A stretch of 64,000 bases of DNA from positions 310,001 through 374,000 of the forward strand of contig CAVQCN010000005.1 of the NCBI GenBank assembly GCA_963711035.1, in the 5' to 3' direction. Positions 51,048-60,212 of the stretch are shown here, in pieces. Positions within the stretch are counted from its first letter, which is position 1. Each line of letters begins with the position of its first letter. The DNA comes from WHTK01 sp963711035 (GTDB taxonomy: Bacteria; Chloroflexota; Dehalococcoidia; DSTF01; WHTK01). Position numbers and translations under genes: made by a program. The notes under the pieces are model-generated. The model was given only the letters and a program-made list of their open reading frames with translations. It was not told where the DNA came from and made no database searches.

Positions 51048-52025
51048 CTAGTCGGGCGAGTCGCTTTCTGGCTCATCGTTGCGGAAGACAAGGCCGCGCA
51101 GGAAACTGGCCGCCTGGCTGCGCAATGAGGGCTTCGGGCCCTCCGGCTTCGGCTCGTGACGCCTGACGAGGGCGATGGGCAGCATCTCGACGAGCTCGGC
51201 GCCGAACAGAAGGATGTTGGCGCTGAGGTAGACCCAGAACATGAACGCGATGACGGCGCCCAGCGAGCCGAAGACGACGTCGTAGTTACTGAAGTTCTCG
51301 AGGTAGATGCTGAAGGCGAGCTTGCCGAACTCGAAGAGCAGCGCCGCGAGCAGGGCGCTGGGAATGACGTAGCGCAGCGGATAACGCCGCGCCGGCACCA
51401 GCCAGTACAGGAAGAGAAACGCCGCAAAGCTGATCACCAGCGGCACCGCCAGCGATGCGAGCAGCCAGAGCGACCCCGCCTCCTGCGCCAGGTGGCCAAG
51501 CACAGGGATGTCTCCGCTGGCTCTCTGGGCCACCCGTAAGGCCGTCGTCGCGGCGATGGAGCCGAGGAAGAAGGGGGCGAAAGCCAGCACGAGTCCCAGG
51601 TCGATGAACTTCTGGCGCAGCAACGGTCGCGGTGCCTCGACGTTGTAGGCGAGATTGAGGGAACGTCGCAGGGAGCCGAACATGTTGCTGCCGGACCAGG
51701 CCATCGTTAGCAGACCGATAACGCCGATAGCACCGCTGCTGCCGGTGCCGATATCGTTAATGGCGTTCGCGACGTCGTTGCGGCCTTGCTCCTGACTGAG
51801 CGGGATGTTCTCCATCACAGCGTTGACGAGGTCGTCCTGCACCCTCTGGTCCTGAGCAACCAAACCGATGATGCCGACGGAGAAGATCAGCAGCGGAAAA
51901 ATCGAGAAGAGGACGTAATAGGAGATGCCCGCCGCCAACTGAGAGCAGTTGTCTTGGCCGAACTCCTTGACGGCGCCGAACAGCCAATCAAAGACAAAGG
52001 CGCCATAGCCCAGCAGCCTTCCCAT
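51048..52025 (-). CDS. YihY/BrkB-family inner-membrane protein
   Basis: 325-aa membrane protein with about six hydrophobic segments. Family landmarks are QDNCSQLAAGISYYVLFSIFPLLIF near the N-terminus, MAWSGSNMFGSLRRSLNLAYN, and WVPARRYPLRYVIPSALLA with YVYLSANILLFGAELVEM-like sequence at the end. The family was once called RNase BN, which is not supported; a transport or envelope role is more likely. The C-terminal tail is polar and cytoplasmic. Confidence 0.92.
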   Translation of the reverse strand: MGRLLGYGAFVFDWLFGAVKEFGQDNCSQLAAGISYYVLFSIFPLLIFSVGIIGLVAQDQRVQDDLVNAVMENIPLSQEQGRNDVANAINDIGTGSSGAIGVIGLLTMAWSGSNMFGSLRRSLNLAYNVEAPRPLLRQKFIDLGLVLAFAPFFLGSIAATTALRVAQRASGDIPVLGHLAQEAGSLWLLASLAVPLVISFAAFLFLYWLVPARRYPLRYVIPSALLAALLFEFGKLAFSIYLENFSNYDVVFGSLGAVIAFMFWVYLSANILLFGAELVEMLPIALVRRHEPKPEGPKPSLRSQAASFLRGLVFRNDEPESDSPD

Positions 52026-52079
52026 GGCTCCAGACTAGCAGGCGCCATCGAAACGGTCGCCGGGGAGCGCGCCTCGCGC

Positions 52080-52388
52080 TCAGGCGCCGTGAACCAGGTA
52101 GGCCTCCCGCTTCGGTGTGCGGGCGAGCAGCGGCGACATCTCACGCGACCATTGCTGAAACTCGGACCGCTCCGTCACGGCCTTGATCTGCGTCTCGAGC
52201 GCGGCGAGATCGGCAACGTCCTGCTCCAGGACGATGTCCGGGGCGCCGTCGGACGCGAAGTGGACGCGCAGGATGCGGCAGTTGTCGCCACCCGCAGCAG
52301 CGATCATGTCCTTCAGCTGGTGCAGGCGCGTCTCAACTTCGGCGGTCTTACCCGGTAGGACGTGAAACGGTAGACGCGAGACGTACAT
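52080..52388 (-). CDS. Small dimeric alpha/beta-barrel protein (antibiotic monooxygenase-like)
   Basis: 102-aa protein with a ferredoxin-like pattern: MYVSRLPFHVLPGKTAEVETRLHQL, then CRILRVHFASDGAPDIVLEQDVADLAALETQ. No catalytic residue can be named, and the assignment to the ABM/EthD-like superfamily rests on size and secondary-structure pattern. It is a single gene, followed by the YihY gene on the same strand after 54 bp. Confidence 0.6.
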   Translation of the reverse strand: MYVSRLPFHVLPGKTAEVETRLHQLKDMIAAAGGDNCRILRVHFASDGAPDIVLEQDVADLAALETQIKAVTERSEFQQWSREMSPLLARTPKREAYLVHGA

Positions 52389-52510
52389 GGCAGGCTCCCT
52401 GATGACCCAAGACTCTCAGTCTTGGCCCGCCAAGCGGGAAGCGGGCCAAGACCGGGCATCAGCGTAGACAACGCGACGTTACACGGAGGTGACTTTGCCG
52501 TTGCCGAGCG

Positions 52511-53197
52511 CTACGAATGCATCGAAGTGTCAGAAGGCGCACGCGCCTCAGCACCGGAGGCGAGCAGGTAGGCGCCGAAGGCAACCATCCACAGTACGAC
52601 GGGGTAGGCGATCCAACGCTCGACACCGCCGTCACCCAGCTTCTCGTACGGCGACGTCGAACTGCCGAACAGGCCCAGCGCCAAGCTGACGAGACAGACG
52701 GCGCCCGCCCCAATGGACACAGGGCGAAGACCGCCCTGCTGCACATGCGCAGACAGGATCGCGGCGATGCCACCGGAGACGAAGGCGAGGAGCGCCATTA
52801 GCGGATGCAAGGTCTCGTAGTTTCCAGGGAATACACCAACCCCCAGGATGCCAAGACCCATGAGTCCGACCGAGATGGTCACGCGCCGGGCGCGGAAGGC
52901 TCGATGCAGCTCGTACGCGGATGCGATGAGCATGGCGCCGGTGACGATCATCAGGGTGTCGAAGATGCGGGCAGAAGGCTGCAAGATGATGCTGTCCGGC
53001 GGCCTCGTCGCGCCCAGGTCGCTGATCTCGTTGTCATGCGTGGTGTAGACGTCGGGATAGAGGGCTTCGGCAGTGATGATGCCGAGGAGAATGGCGCACC
53101 CGGCCAGGAGCAGCAGCCAGCCGGCGAGATGCGCCTCACGACGCCCCAGCGCTGATGACGGTTTTGGCTCCGCGTGCGAGGCACCTAGAGCGGCCAT
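52511..53197 (-). CDS. DUF998-family membrane protein
   Basis: 228-aa protein with six predicted membrane helices. The extracytoplasmic segment after helix 1, ALYPDVYTTHDNEISDLG, is the DUF998 hallmark, followed by RIFDTLMIVTGAMLIASAY and the GVFPGNYETLHPLMALLAF segment. ATG 53195-53197 (MAALGAS) is chosen because AGGAGG lies 7 nt upstream; an upstream in-frame start adds 28 unrelated residues. The family function is unknown. Confidence 0.85.
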   Translation of the reverse strand: MAALGASHAEPKPSSALGRREAHLAGWLLLLAGCAILLGIITAEALYPDVYTTHDNEISDLGATRPPDSIILQPSARIFDTLMIVTGAMLIASAYELHRAFRARRVTISVGLMGLGILGVGVFPGNYETLHPLMALLAFVSGGIAAILSAHVQQGGLRPVSIGAGAVCLVSLALGLFGSSTSPYEKLGDGGVERWIAYPVVLWMVAFGAYLLASGAEARAPSDTSMHS

Positions 53198-53324
53198 GGA
53201 AGCCCTCCTTTGCTCACAATTCAGTATGAGCGGCCGCGATACCCCGCGGGCAGTGTCCCGCGTCACCTGATGGCAGGCCAAAGGTTGGCGGTTCGAGGGC
53301 CGTTCGGCATTCCGCCATGGACGC

Positions 53325-54152
53325 CTAGGAATCGATAGCGTTTCCGGTCAGACGCTCGTAGGCCTCGATTGCCTGGTCGATCGGCAGGTTTGGCAGCTGC
53401 ATCACGTCCCGAACGACATGCACGACCTCGTCGCGCGAGGAGATAGCTTCGCTCTGCCGACCAGTGGTCGTATGTCTGGTGAAGCGGCCGTCCCGAAGCT
53501 GCAAGACTTCGTCGCCGCGAAAGCACACCAGCGTCACACTGCTCGTTACCCAGGTCTCCCCCGATACATTGTGTCGCTGATAGCCATTCCACCGATCCTC
53601 GGCCGAAGCCGGGCGCAGGTCATACATACAGAACGGGTCCCATCGGTCATCGATCAGGCGGTCCTGAACGAGGATCGGGGATTCGGCATCCGGCCGAAAG
53701 CGAAAGGAAAGGCCTGCATGGCTGCATTCGCTCACGCGGTCGAGGGGAATCGGTTCGGGGAAGGGAGCGCCACAACCGAGATCGACCAGATAGCTCCCAG
53801 ACGCCAGCTTGACGACCACGGCGTGATGAGAAGCCGGGAAGCTTATCTGGCCCAGAATCGGGTACGCCTCATAGCCGAGCAACGGCAGCAGGTCGCTGAC
53901 CATCGAGGCGACCTCGAAGCAGACGCCACCCCCGGTACCATTCTCCCAACCTGAGAGGACGGATTCTGGGTCCAGCGCAGGCACAGGCCCCTCTCCGACA
54001 GCGAATCGGCGCAGCAGAGACGTCAGGTTCTCGAACGGAACCTTCTCCAGGTGAGATGCGCCGAGACGTGCGAGCGCCTCGAAACTCGGCGTCTCTCGTT
54101 CGACGCCAAGGAAGCGAAGATAGCGTTCAGCCCAGGCTTGTGATGGCATCAC
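53325..54152 (-). CDS. Arylamine N-acetyltransferase family protein
   Basis: 275-aa NAT-family protein. LGASHLEKVPFENL corresponds to the conserved N-terminal motif. The catalytic cysteine is in GTGGGVCFEVASM, the histidine in FPASHHAVVVKL, and the aspartate in YLVDLGCGAPFPEPIPL, so the Cys-His-Asp triad is complete. The usual RGGYC motif reads GTGGGVC, losing the arginine. It should acetylate arylamines or hydrazines, or act in a biosynthetic acyl transfer. A 90-bp gap separates it from the VWA gene. Confidence 0.9.
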   Translation of the reverse strand: MMPSQAWAERYLRFLGVERETPSFEALARLGASHLEKVPFENLTSLLRRFAVGEGPVPALDPESVLSGWENGTGGGVCFEVASMVSDLLPLLGYEAYPILGQISFPASHHAVVVKLASGSYLVDLGCGAPFPEPIPLDRVSECSHAGLSFRFRPDAESPILVQDRLIDDRWDPFCMYDLRPASAEDRWNGYQRHNVSGETWVTSSVTLVCFRGDEVLQLRDGRFTRHTTTGRQSEAISSRDEVVHVVRDVMQLPNLPIDQAIEAYERLTGNAIDS

Positions 54153-54236
54153 CCGTTCGCGACCGTCAGCTTGGCCGCAGACGAGGCACGGCTATCGGCG
54201 TGAGGACGATCCGCCGAGGGCAGGAGTGAACCCACG

Positions 54237-56456
54237 CTAGCCGACGCCGGCGATGTTCTTGCGCTTGTTGCGCACGTAGTCGACCAGGATGTACTCGCCG
54301 AGATGGTCCGGGGTCGTGTAGAAAACGCGGCCCTTGTTCATCTTGGCCATCTGGTTGACGAACTCCTTGAGGTAGTAGTTGCGGTCCAGCATGAAGGTGT
54401 TGATGGTGATGTTCTTCATGGTGCACCGCTTCACCTCTTTGAGGGTCTCGCGGATGGTGATCGGGCTGGGCGGGTAGGCGAAGTAGCTGCGGCCGCGCTC
54501 CAGGTGGGCCGTCGGCTCGCCGTCCGAGATCATGATGATCTGACGCGTACCGGTCTTGTGCTTGGCGAGGAGGTTCTGCGCCAGCATCAGGGCGTGATGC
54601 ATGTTCGTGCCGAGCACGGACTCGTCCCAGCGCACGTAAGGCAGCTGCTCAGGCTTCAGCTCCCGCGCGTAGGCGGAGAAGCCGATGATGTAGAGCGAGT
54701 CGCGCGCAAACTGAGTGCTGATCAGGTTCTGCAGCGCCATCGCGACCTTCTTCGCCGCCTGGAAGCTGCCGCGCAGGGCCATCGACCAAGAGAGGTCGAC
54801 CATCATGACGGTGGCAGTCTGGGTGAGCTGCTCGGAGCGCCAGACCTCGAAGTCGTCCTTGCCGAGCTGCACGGGGAGCGTGGCGCCGTCGCGCTTGACG
54901 GCGTTCATGATCGTCTTCTCCAGGTGCAGGTGGAAGGGATCGCCGAACTCGTAGGGCTTGGTGTCGTCGCTGCGCTCGACGCCGCGGCCGGGGTCGACGA
55001 CCTTGTGCTTGCCGGCCTGCTCTTTCTTGAGCTGGGCGTAAATCTCGCCGAGGGCCTTCTGGCCGATCTTGCGGGTGCCACGCGGCGTCAGCTCCCAGGT
55101 GTTACCGCGGCGCCGGATGTAGCCGGACTGCTCCAGCACTTCGAGGAACTGGCGCAGTTGGTCCAGCGTCTCGGCCGCTTCGTCGCCGAGGAGCTCGCGC
55201 AGCTTCTCCTCGTCGATGTCGTCGATCTCGCCGCCGTACTGAGTGCGCTCCAGCTGGCGCTCGATCTCGTCCATGTCCTGCATGTTTTCCATGAGCTGCA
55301 TGGCCTGGTTGAGGTCGAGCTCCTCATCGCCGCGGAAGGGGTACTGGTTGCGCAGGTCGCGCTGCGGGTAGAGGTACTCGAGGTTGGCGGCCAGCTCTGC
55401 CATCTCGTCGCGCAGCTCCGGGTCGGCGATCTTGTCCATGAGCAGATCCTGCAGCTGCTGCCGCATGTCGCTGGGCAGCGAGTCGAGCAGGTTCTGCATC
55501 TGTGACATCTGACGCTGCATCTGCTCGACCAGCTCATCGAGGCTCTGCGGCGGGTTGGGGCCGAAGAGGTCGCCGTACTGCTGCATGAAGGAGTCGAAGT
55601 CGGGCTCGCCGCCCTGCATGCGCTCCTGAAGCATCTGGTTGAGGTCGCGCATCATCTGCTTCATGCGCTCCATGTCTTCGGGCGTCATGTTAGCGATCTG
55701 CTGCGTGAGGTCCTTGAAGAAGGTCTCGGTCATGGCCTGCTTCAGCATCTCCATGAGCTGCTGGTACTCGGCAGAGGCGTCCGGGTTCATGAACTCGTAG
55801 TTCTGCAAGTCCTTCATCTTGCCGCCGAGGTCATCCGGCAGCCCCTCGAGGAAGTTGCGCTTGCGCTCGACGATGTTCTTGAGCATCTCGGCGAACTGCT
55901 CTTCATCGCCGCCGGCGCCGGACTGCTCGCTGCCCTGGCTGCCCTGAGACGGCTGGCCGCTCTGACCTCGCTGGCCGCGCATGCCGGACTGCTGGCCGCC
56001 GGACTGCGACCGCTCGCCAGGCTGGCGCTGGCCGGGCTGATCGCCCGCCTGCTCGCCGCCCTCGTCACCGGCGCCCTGTTGGCCCATGTCGGACGGCTCG
56101 CCCGCCTCCGGCGATTCACCGGAGGGCTGGCCGCCGCTCCGCTCGTCCAGCGTCTGGCGTTCCTTCTGCAGGATCTCGTCCAGGCGCTTCTGGATGTCCT
56201 CGAAAGCGGACGAGAGGTTGTACTGGTCGAGGGTCTGGCGGCGCTTCTGACGCAGCTGCTGCAGCAGGTCGCGCAGGCCCTGGGTGCGGTCGCCGTTCTG
56301 GTCGCGCATGCCGCGCTGCATGAGGTTGCGCAGGGCGTGCTGCAGGTCGCCGAAGTTCATCAGATCATCGGTCAGGGCGTTGAGGATGTCGTCAGGATCG
56401 AGGGGCGGGATTTCCTGGGTACCATCCCACTCCGAGTATCGAAATCGCATAACCAT
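54237..56456 (-). CDS. VWA-domain protein paired with a MoxR-type ATPase
   Basis: 739-aa cytoplasmic protein. The N-terminus MVMRFRYSEWDGTQEIPPL matches the paralogue at 35941. Residues about 110-185 are a Gln/Gly/Ser/Glu-rich low-complexity insertion absent from that paralogue. A long acidic Met-rich helical region follows, then the VWA domain (about 540-730) with MIDAS DLSWS, the threonine in VLGTNMHHAL and the aspartate in MISDGEPTAHLERG. It lies 30 bp downstream of the AAA+ gene, as in RavA-ViaA, CoxD-CoxE and Mg-chelatase-like pairs. The likely role is ATP-driven remodelling of a target protein; the target is unknown. Confidence 0.9.
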   Translation of the reverse strand: MVMRFRYSEWDGTQEIPPLDPDDILNALTDDLMNFGDLQHALRNLMQRGMRDQNGDRTQGLRDLLQQLRQKRRQTLDQYNLSSAFEDIQKRLDEILQKERQTLDERSGGQPSGESPEAGEPSDMGQQGAGDEGGEQAGDQPGQRQPGERSQSGGQQSGMRGQRGQSGQPSQGSQGSEQSGAGGDEEQFAEMLKNIVERKRNFLEGLPDDLGGKMKDLQNYEFMNPDASAEYQQLMEMLKQAMTETFFKDLTQQIANMTPEDMERMKQMMRDLNQMLQERMQGGEPDFDSFMQQYGDLFGPNPPQSLDELVEQMQRQMSQMQNLLDSLPSDMRQQLQDLLMDKIADPELRDEMAELAANLEYLYPQRDLRNQYPFRGDEELDLNQAMQLMENMQDMDEIERQLERTQYGGEIDDIDEEKLRELLGDEAAETLDQLRQFLEVLEQSGYIRRRGNTWELTPRGTRKIGQKALGEIYAQLKKEQAGKHKVVDPGRGVERSDDTKPYEFGDPFHLHLEKTIMNAVKRDGATLPVQLGKDDFEVWRSEQLTQTATVMMVDLSWSMALRGSFQAAKKVAMALQNLISTQFARDSLYIIGFSAYARELKPEQLPYVRWDESVLGTNMHHALMLAQNLLAKHKTGTRQIIMISDGEPTAHLERGRSYFAYPPSPITIRETLKEVKRCTMKNITINTFMLDRNYYLKEFVNQMAKMNKGRVFYTTPDHLGEYILVDYVRNKRKNIAGVG

Positions 56457-56486
56457 AGAGACGCTCCCTGACCCGGGAAGGCGGGA

Positions 56487-57884
56487 TTAGCCCCGGTACT
56501 GGACCGCAGGCCCGACCCGGTCTTTGTTGAGGCGCTTGTTGAGGTGCAGGCCTTCGAGGATGAACTCGACGGCCGATGCCGTGACAGGACCGGACGCGTT
56601 GGCCTCCACCTTGTCGATGTGCTCCTGAAGGCCTTCGACCTGCTTCACCAGGCGCTCGTAGTTTGCGGAAGGCATCATGTCGCCGACTTCCACAGAGATA
56701 CCGGACTTGAACCGGGTGACGATGTCGTCGAAATCGGAGACGCTGTAGTAGCGGTTGAAGACGGCGAGAACGGCGCCCTGGATCAGCTTGTCCAGGATCT
56801 GCTCCTCTTTGCCGTCCTCGACGGTCTCGAACTCGACCTTGCCCTGGATCGCCGGGATGACGAAGGGCAGGTCACTGACCCGCGGCACGACCTCGTTCTC
56901 ACCCAGGCTGATGGCGCGGCGCTGGGCGTTGGCCAAAAGGCTCTCGTAATTGGCGATGGAGGCGCGAACGGAGACGCCGGAGCGCTGGTTGATGTCGGGG
57001 CTGCGCCGGGCGAGCCGGCTGATCTCGGCCACGATCTCTTTCATGTACTGGGGGACGACGACCTTGACGTCATCGTCCTCGAAGCGCATGCGCTCCTGCT
57101 CCATGATGCCGATTTCGTGCTCCACGGCACGCGGGTAATGGGTGCGGATCTGGACGCCGTAGCGGTCCTTGAGCGGCGTGATGATACGGCCGCGGTTGGT
57201 GTAGTCCTCCGGGTTGGCGCTCGACACCAGGAAGACGTCCAGCGGCAGTCGGATGCGATAGCCGCGGATCTGAATATCGCGCTCCTCCATGATGTTGAAG
57301 AGGCCGACCTGAATGCGCTCGGCCAAGTCGGGCAGCTCGTTGATGGCGAAGATGCCACGGTTGGTGCGCGGGATCAGGCCATAGTGGATCGTGAGCTCGT
57401 CTGAGAGGTAGCGGCCCTCGGCGACACGAATCGGGTCGACTTCGCCGATGAGGTCGGCGATGGTGATGTCCGGCGTGGCCAGCTTCTCACCGTAGCGCCG
57501 GTCGCGGCCGATCCACTCGATCGGCGTCTCATCGCCGTTGTCGGCCACCAGGTCGGTGCCGTAGCGGGAGAGCGGCTCGTACGGGTTTTCGTTAACCTCG
57601 CTGCCGGAGATGATGGGAATCTCCTCGTCCAGCAGGTTGACGAGCGAGCGGATGATGCGGGACTTGGCCTGTCCGCGCTCGCCCAGGAAGATAATGTCCT
57701 GGCCGGAGAGAATGGCGTTCTGAAGCTGAGGGATCACGGTTTCCTCAAAGCCGAAGATGCCGGGGAAAAGGTCCTCACCCTTGCGCATCTTCTCGATGAG
57801 ATTGCGGCGCATCTCCTGCTTGACGCTCTGCACTTTGTATCCGGAGCTGCGAAGCTCGCCGAGAGTGGACGGTTTGGCTGCCAC
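56487..57884 (-). CDS. MoxR/Mg-chelatase-type AAA+ ATPase
   Basis: 465-aa ATPase of the helix-2-insert clade. The P-loop reads LGERGQAKSRIIRSL and the Walker B region GIFAINELPDLAERIQVGLFNIMEERDIQIRGYRIRLPLDVFLVSSANPEDYTNRG is broken here only for description: key parts are FAINELPD, NIMEERD and SSANPEDY. Both nucleotide motifs differ from the common GxxGxGKS and hhDE forms. The start is GTG with GAGG upstream. A strong promoter lies 84 bp upstream. It is the first gene of a two-gene operon with the VWA protein. Confidence 0.9.
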   Translation of the reverse strand: MAAKPSTLGELRSSGYKVQSVKQEMRRNLIEKMRKGEDLFPGIFGFEETVIPQLQNAILSGQDIIFLGERGQAKSRIIRSLVNLLDEEIPIISGSEVNENPYEPLSRYGTDLVADNGDETPIEWIGRDRRYGEKLATPDITIADLIGEVDPIRVAEGRYLSDELTIHYGLIPRTNRGIFAINELPDLAERIQVGLFNIMEERDIQIRGYRIRLPLDVFLVSSANPEDYTNRGRIITPLKDRYGVQIRTHYPRAVEHEIGIMEQERMRFEDDDVKVVVPQYMKEIVAEISRLARRSPDINQRSGVSVRASIANYESLLANAQRRAISLGENEVVPRVSDLPFVIPAIQGKVEFETVEDGKEEQILDKLIQGAVLAVFNRYYSVSDFDDIVTRFKSGISVEVGDMMPSANYERLVKQVEGLQEHIDKVEANASGPVTASAVEFILEGLHLNKRLNKDRVGPAVQYRG

Positions 57885-57967
57885 GATCCCTCAATACCTC
57901 CTCGCGACCGCTGTCGAATCCGGGCCGCGATCCGCCTGGTGTTGAGCGATTGCTCGTTCAGGCAAGG

Positions 57968-58005
57968 CCATTATAACTCTGGCGATAGGCATTGCCAGTT
58001 TTGGC
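57968..58005 (-). promoter_or_regulatory. Promoter of the MoxR-VWA operon with overlapping palindrome
   Basis: On the minus strand: -35 CTGGCA (57996-57991), a 17-nt spacer, and a perfect -10 TATAAT (57973-57968). The palindrome TTGCCA-GTTT-TGGCAA (57990-58005) overlaps the -35 box and is a candidate operator for an unknown regulator. A related half, GGCAAGGCC, occurs on both sides. Confidence 0.7.
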
Positions 58006-58060
58006 AAGGCCCTTTGCGAATCTGGAATGAACTCTTAAGACGCCAGTTTCCGGGGGTCCG

Positions 58061-58954
58061 TCAATCCGGCGTGCCGGCAGGGAGCGGCGTGGGCGGCGGC
58101 GAGAGCGTGGCGCTGAGGGTATTGTTTGAGCGGTTCGCGTCGTTGATTGAAAGCGATGGATCGACCACGGCGAAGACCTGCTCCTCGTGATCGACGACGA
58201 AGCTCGTCGTTTCCAGAGAAACGGTTTCGCCGACGCTCAGCGACCCGTTGGGCACGCTGAGCGTTTCCTGACGGGAGGCAGCGTCGTAGACGATGACGGA
58301 GATGGGGAAGCCAACGATCGATCCCGGCCCACGGTTTCCGACGGTGACGATGACGCGGCCGTCAGGCTGCACCTTGAGGCGTGTGATTGCCAGGTCGGCG
58401 GTACCGTTCGGGGCAGGCGACGGCGTAAGGAGCGCAGCGGGCGTGCTGGAGAGATCGATCGTCGGCGTCGCGTCCAGGCTGCCTTCGCCGAAGTCACCGT
58501 TGGAGGACGGCGCCTGCGCGTTATTCGGCACCGGCGTGGGCGCGACGACAGCCAGCGCGGAGACGCCGTCGAGCCCTTCCAGGCTGTCGGCGGGCAACCA
58601 GCCGCGGCCGCTCGTGTTGGGGGGGAACTGGATGGCAATCCAATCGGCGTCTTCGTTCCGGCCTTCAACGGTGACGCGATCGCCGCGCGCTACGGTGCCG
58701 AGGATGGCGAACGCGGTGCCGGGGCCCAGACGCACGTCCATGGCGGTGAGCGTGACGGGGCGCTCGTCGGCAGGAGTGGGCTGGGCAGTGCCGGTCGGCG
58801 TCACTGTGGGTGGGGCCAGGACGGTCGTCTGAGGTTGGGGATCGCGGACGAGCGCGAACGCCCCAAGCGCCAGCGCAACCCCGAGGAAGATTCCGGTGCC
58901 AAAACCGATGATGAACGTCGCCGAGAAAAAGTTGAAACGCGGAGAGTCTTCCAT
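58061..58954 (-). CDS. Membrane-anchored protein with SH3b and CARDB-like domains
   Basis: 297-aa protein with one N-terminal membrane helix (about 10-36). A Pro/Thr linker leads to a bacterial SH3-type domain (about 66-125, VRLGPGTAFAILGTVARGDRV and WIAIQFPPNTSGRGWLPADSL). A second linker leads to a CARDB-like beta-sandwich (about 190-285, ADLAITRLKVQPDGRVIVTV, then NRGPGSIVGFPISVIV). It is probably extracellular and wall- or ligand-binding. It is transcribed in the same direction as moxR but ends 176 bp before it, with the operon promoter between. Confidence 0.8.
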   Translation of the reverse strand: MEDSPRFNFFSATFIIGFGTGIFLGVALALGAFALVRDPQPQTTVLAPPTVTPTGTAQPTPADERPVTLTAMDVRLGPGTAFAILGTVARGDRVTVEGRNEDADWIAIQFPPNTSGRGWLPADSLEGLDGVSALAVVAPTPVPNNAQAPSSNGDFGEGSLDATPTIDLSSTPAALLTPSPAPNGTADLAITRLKVQPDGRVIVTVGNRGPGSIVGFPISVIVYDAASRQETLSVPNGSLSVGETVSLETTSFVVDHEEQVFAVVDPSLSINDANRSNNTLSATLSPPPTPLPAGTPD

Positions 58955-59058
58955 CTACGTTGAGTCCTGATCTTAGCATCGTGAGCTGACAAGCGAGAGA
59001 AGTAATTTAGGCTGTTACGATCGAGACGAGACTTCGTTTTCTCATCTAGAGAGCAAGG

Positions 59059-59589
59059 ATGCAAGAAGACGATCAGCCGAATTCTGTCCGCAGCGAGCTG
59101 CTAGAGCGCCTCCGAGCCATGGAAGGTCCGGGAGGATCCTCCGACTCCCTCGCCGATCTTGCCTATCGCCGCGCCCGTGAAGCGCTGGAACGGGCGCTGG
59201 AAGAGGCGCGCACCATCCGTCTGCAAGCCATCGAGGATGCTCGATCCACACGCGAGAGCGAGCTCTCTGCCCTCATGGAGTCGATGCGTTCGCTGCGCCA
59301 GTCGGCGGAGTCGCAGATCAACACGCTGCTGCGGTCAGCCGAGATCGAGGCGGCGCGCATCCAGGACCAGGCACGTCAGGAAGCCGAGAGCATGCGTGAG
59401 CAGGCGCGCAACGACGCCGCCCAGGTGCGTGCCGAAGCTTCCGCCCTGCGGTCCAGCGCCGAGGAACGCCTGCGAGAGATCGAGAAGCTGGAGACCGACT
59501 TCAACACCATCATCGGCCGGCTGGCACAGCGCCTCGGCATCAAGGAAGAGCCCCAGGGCGGCTGGTGGCACCACCTGACCAGCCGGTAA
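59059..59589 (+). CDS. Coiled-coil protein, DivIVA/V-ATPase-subunit-like
   Basis: 176-aa protein, mostly one long charged helix (about residues 28-150) with heptad pattern: EALERALEEARTIRLQAIED, ESQINTLLRSAEIEAARIQD and RQEAESMREQARNDAAQVRAE. It ends in a short non-coiled tail. This fits the DivIVA-like coiled-coil group used in cell-pole or division scaffolding, but the diagnostic N-terminal membrane-binding segment of DivIVA is absent. It is divergent from the SH3b/CARDB gene. The function cannot be fixed. Confidence 0.7.
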   Translation: MQEDDQPNSVRSELLERLRAMEGPGGSSDSLADLAYRRAREALERALEEARTIRLQAIEDARSTRESELSALMESMRSLRQSAESQINTLLRSAEIEAARIQDQARQEAESMREQARNDAAQVRAEASALRSSAEERLREIEKLETDFNTIIGRLAQRLGIKEEPQGGWWHHLTSR

Positions 59590-59678
59590 CACAGACCACC
59601 TGTGGCTGAAAGCCGCAGCTTCTCTCCCTCATCGAGGCGTGCGACACCATTTTCGTCACCTTGTCTTGACTGAGAAGG

Positions 59679-60212
59679 CTACTGCGGCGTGGAGCCGCCC
59701 GGCTCCGTGGCGCTGATCTCGATCAGCGGCTGGCCGATCTCCACCCGGTCCCGTTCCGCCACCGGCACGTCCGTGACGACGCCGCCGACGCGCGCCCGCA
59801 GGTCGTTCAGCATCTTCATTGCTTCGATGACAACCACGACAGCGCCCGACTCGACGATGTCGCCGGGCTTGACGCGCACTTCGACGACGACGCCGGTGAG
59901 GGGTGAGAGCAGCTGCCACTTGCCGTTGACAAACCGGTCGTTGTCTGTTGCACCGCGACGGCGGCGGTTGCGGGCCGTCTCGACTTCGTAGCGTCGGCCG
60001 CCGATGAGGACATTGAAGCTCTGCGTCTCCTCTTCGACCAGGACCTCGATGACGCGGTTGCCCAGCGTGAGGACGTAACGCGGCGTGTCGCCGAGGCGCT
60101 GCAAGCCGACGACGCGCCATTCGCCGTCGATGTTGACCCGCAGCCCCTCCGGCGACTCCTCCAGCTCGGCCTCGATCTCGCGGTCGCCGAGTCTCAGGAA
60201 GTATTTCGCCAG
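59679..60212 (-). CDS. Biotin carboxyl carrier-type protein
   Basis: Carrier with the biotinylation motif EAMKM in VVVVIEAMKMLNDLRA, in a C-terminal barrel (about residues 105-170) of the acetyl/propionyl-CoA carboxylase type. The only in-frame TTG at 60102-60104 would give 141 aa. The open frame upstream encodes AKYFLRLGDREIEAELEESP, which reads as the natural N-terminal domain. A CTG at 60210-60212 with GGGAGG 6 nt upstream is therefore the better start, giving 177 aa and a 19-bp overlap with accC. Together they form the biotin carboxylase/carrier part of an acyl-CoA carboxylase; no carboxyltransferase gene is nearby. Confidence 0.85.
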   Translation of the reverse strand: MAKYFLRLGDREIEAELEESPEGLRVNIDGEWRVVGLQRLGDTPRYVLTLGNRVIEVLVEEETQSFNVLIGGRRYEVETARNRRRRGATDNDRFVNGKWQLLSPLTGVVVEVRVKPGDIVESGAVVVVIEAMKMLNDLRARVGGVVTDVPVAERDRVEIGQPLIEISATEPGGSTPQ

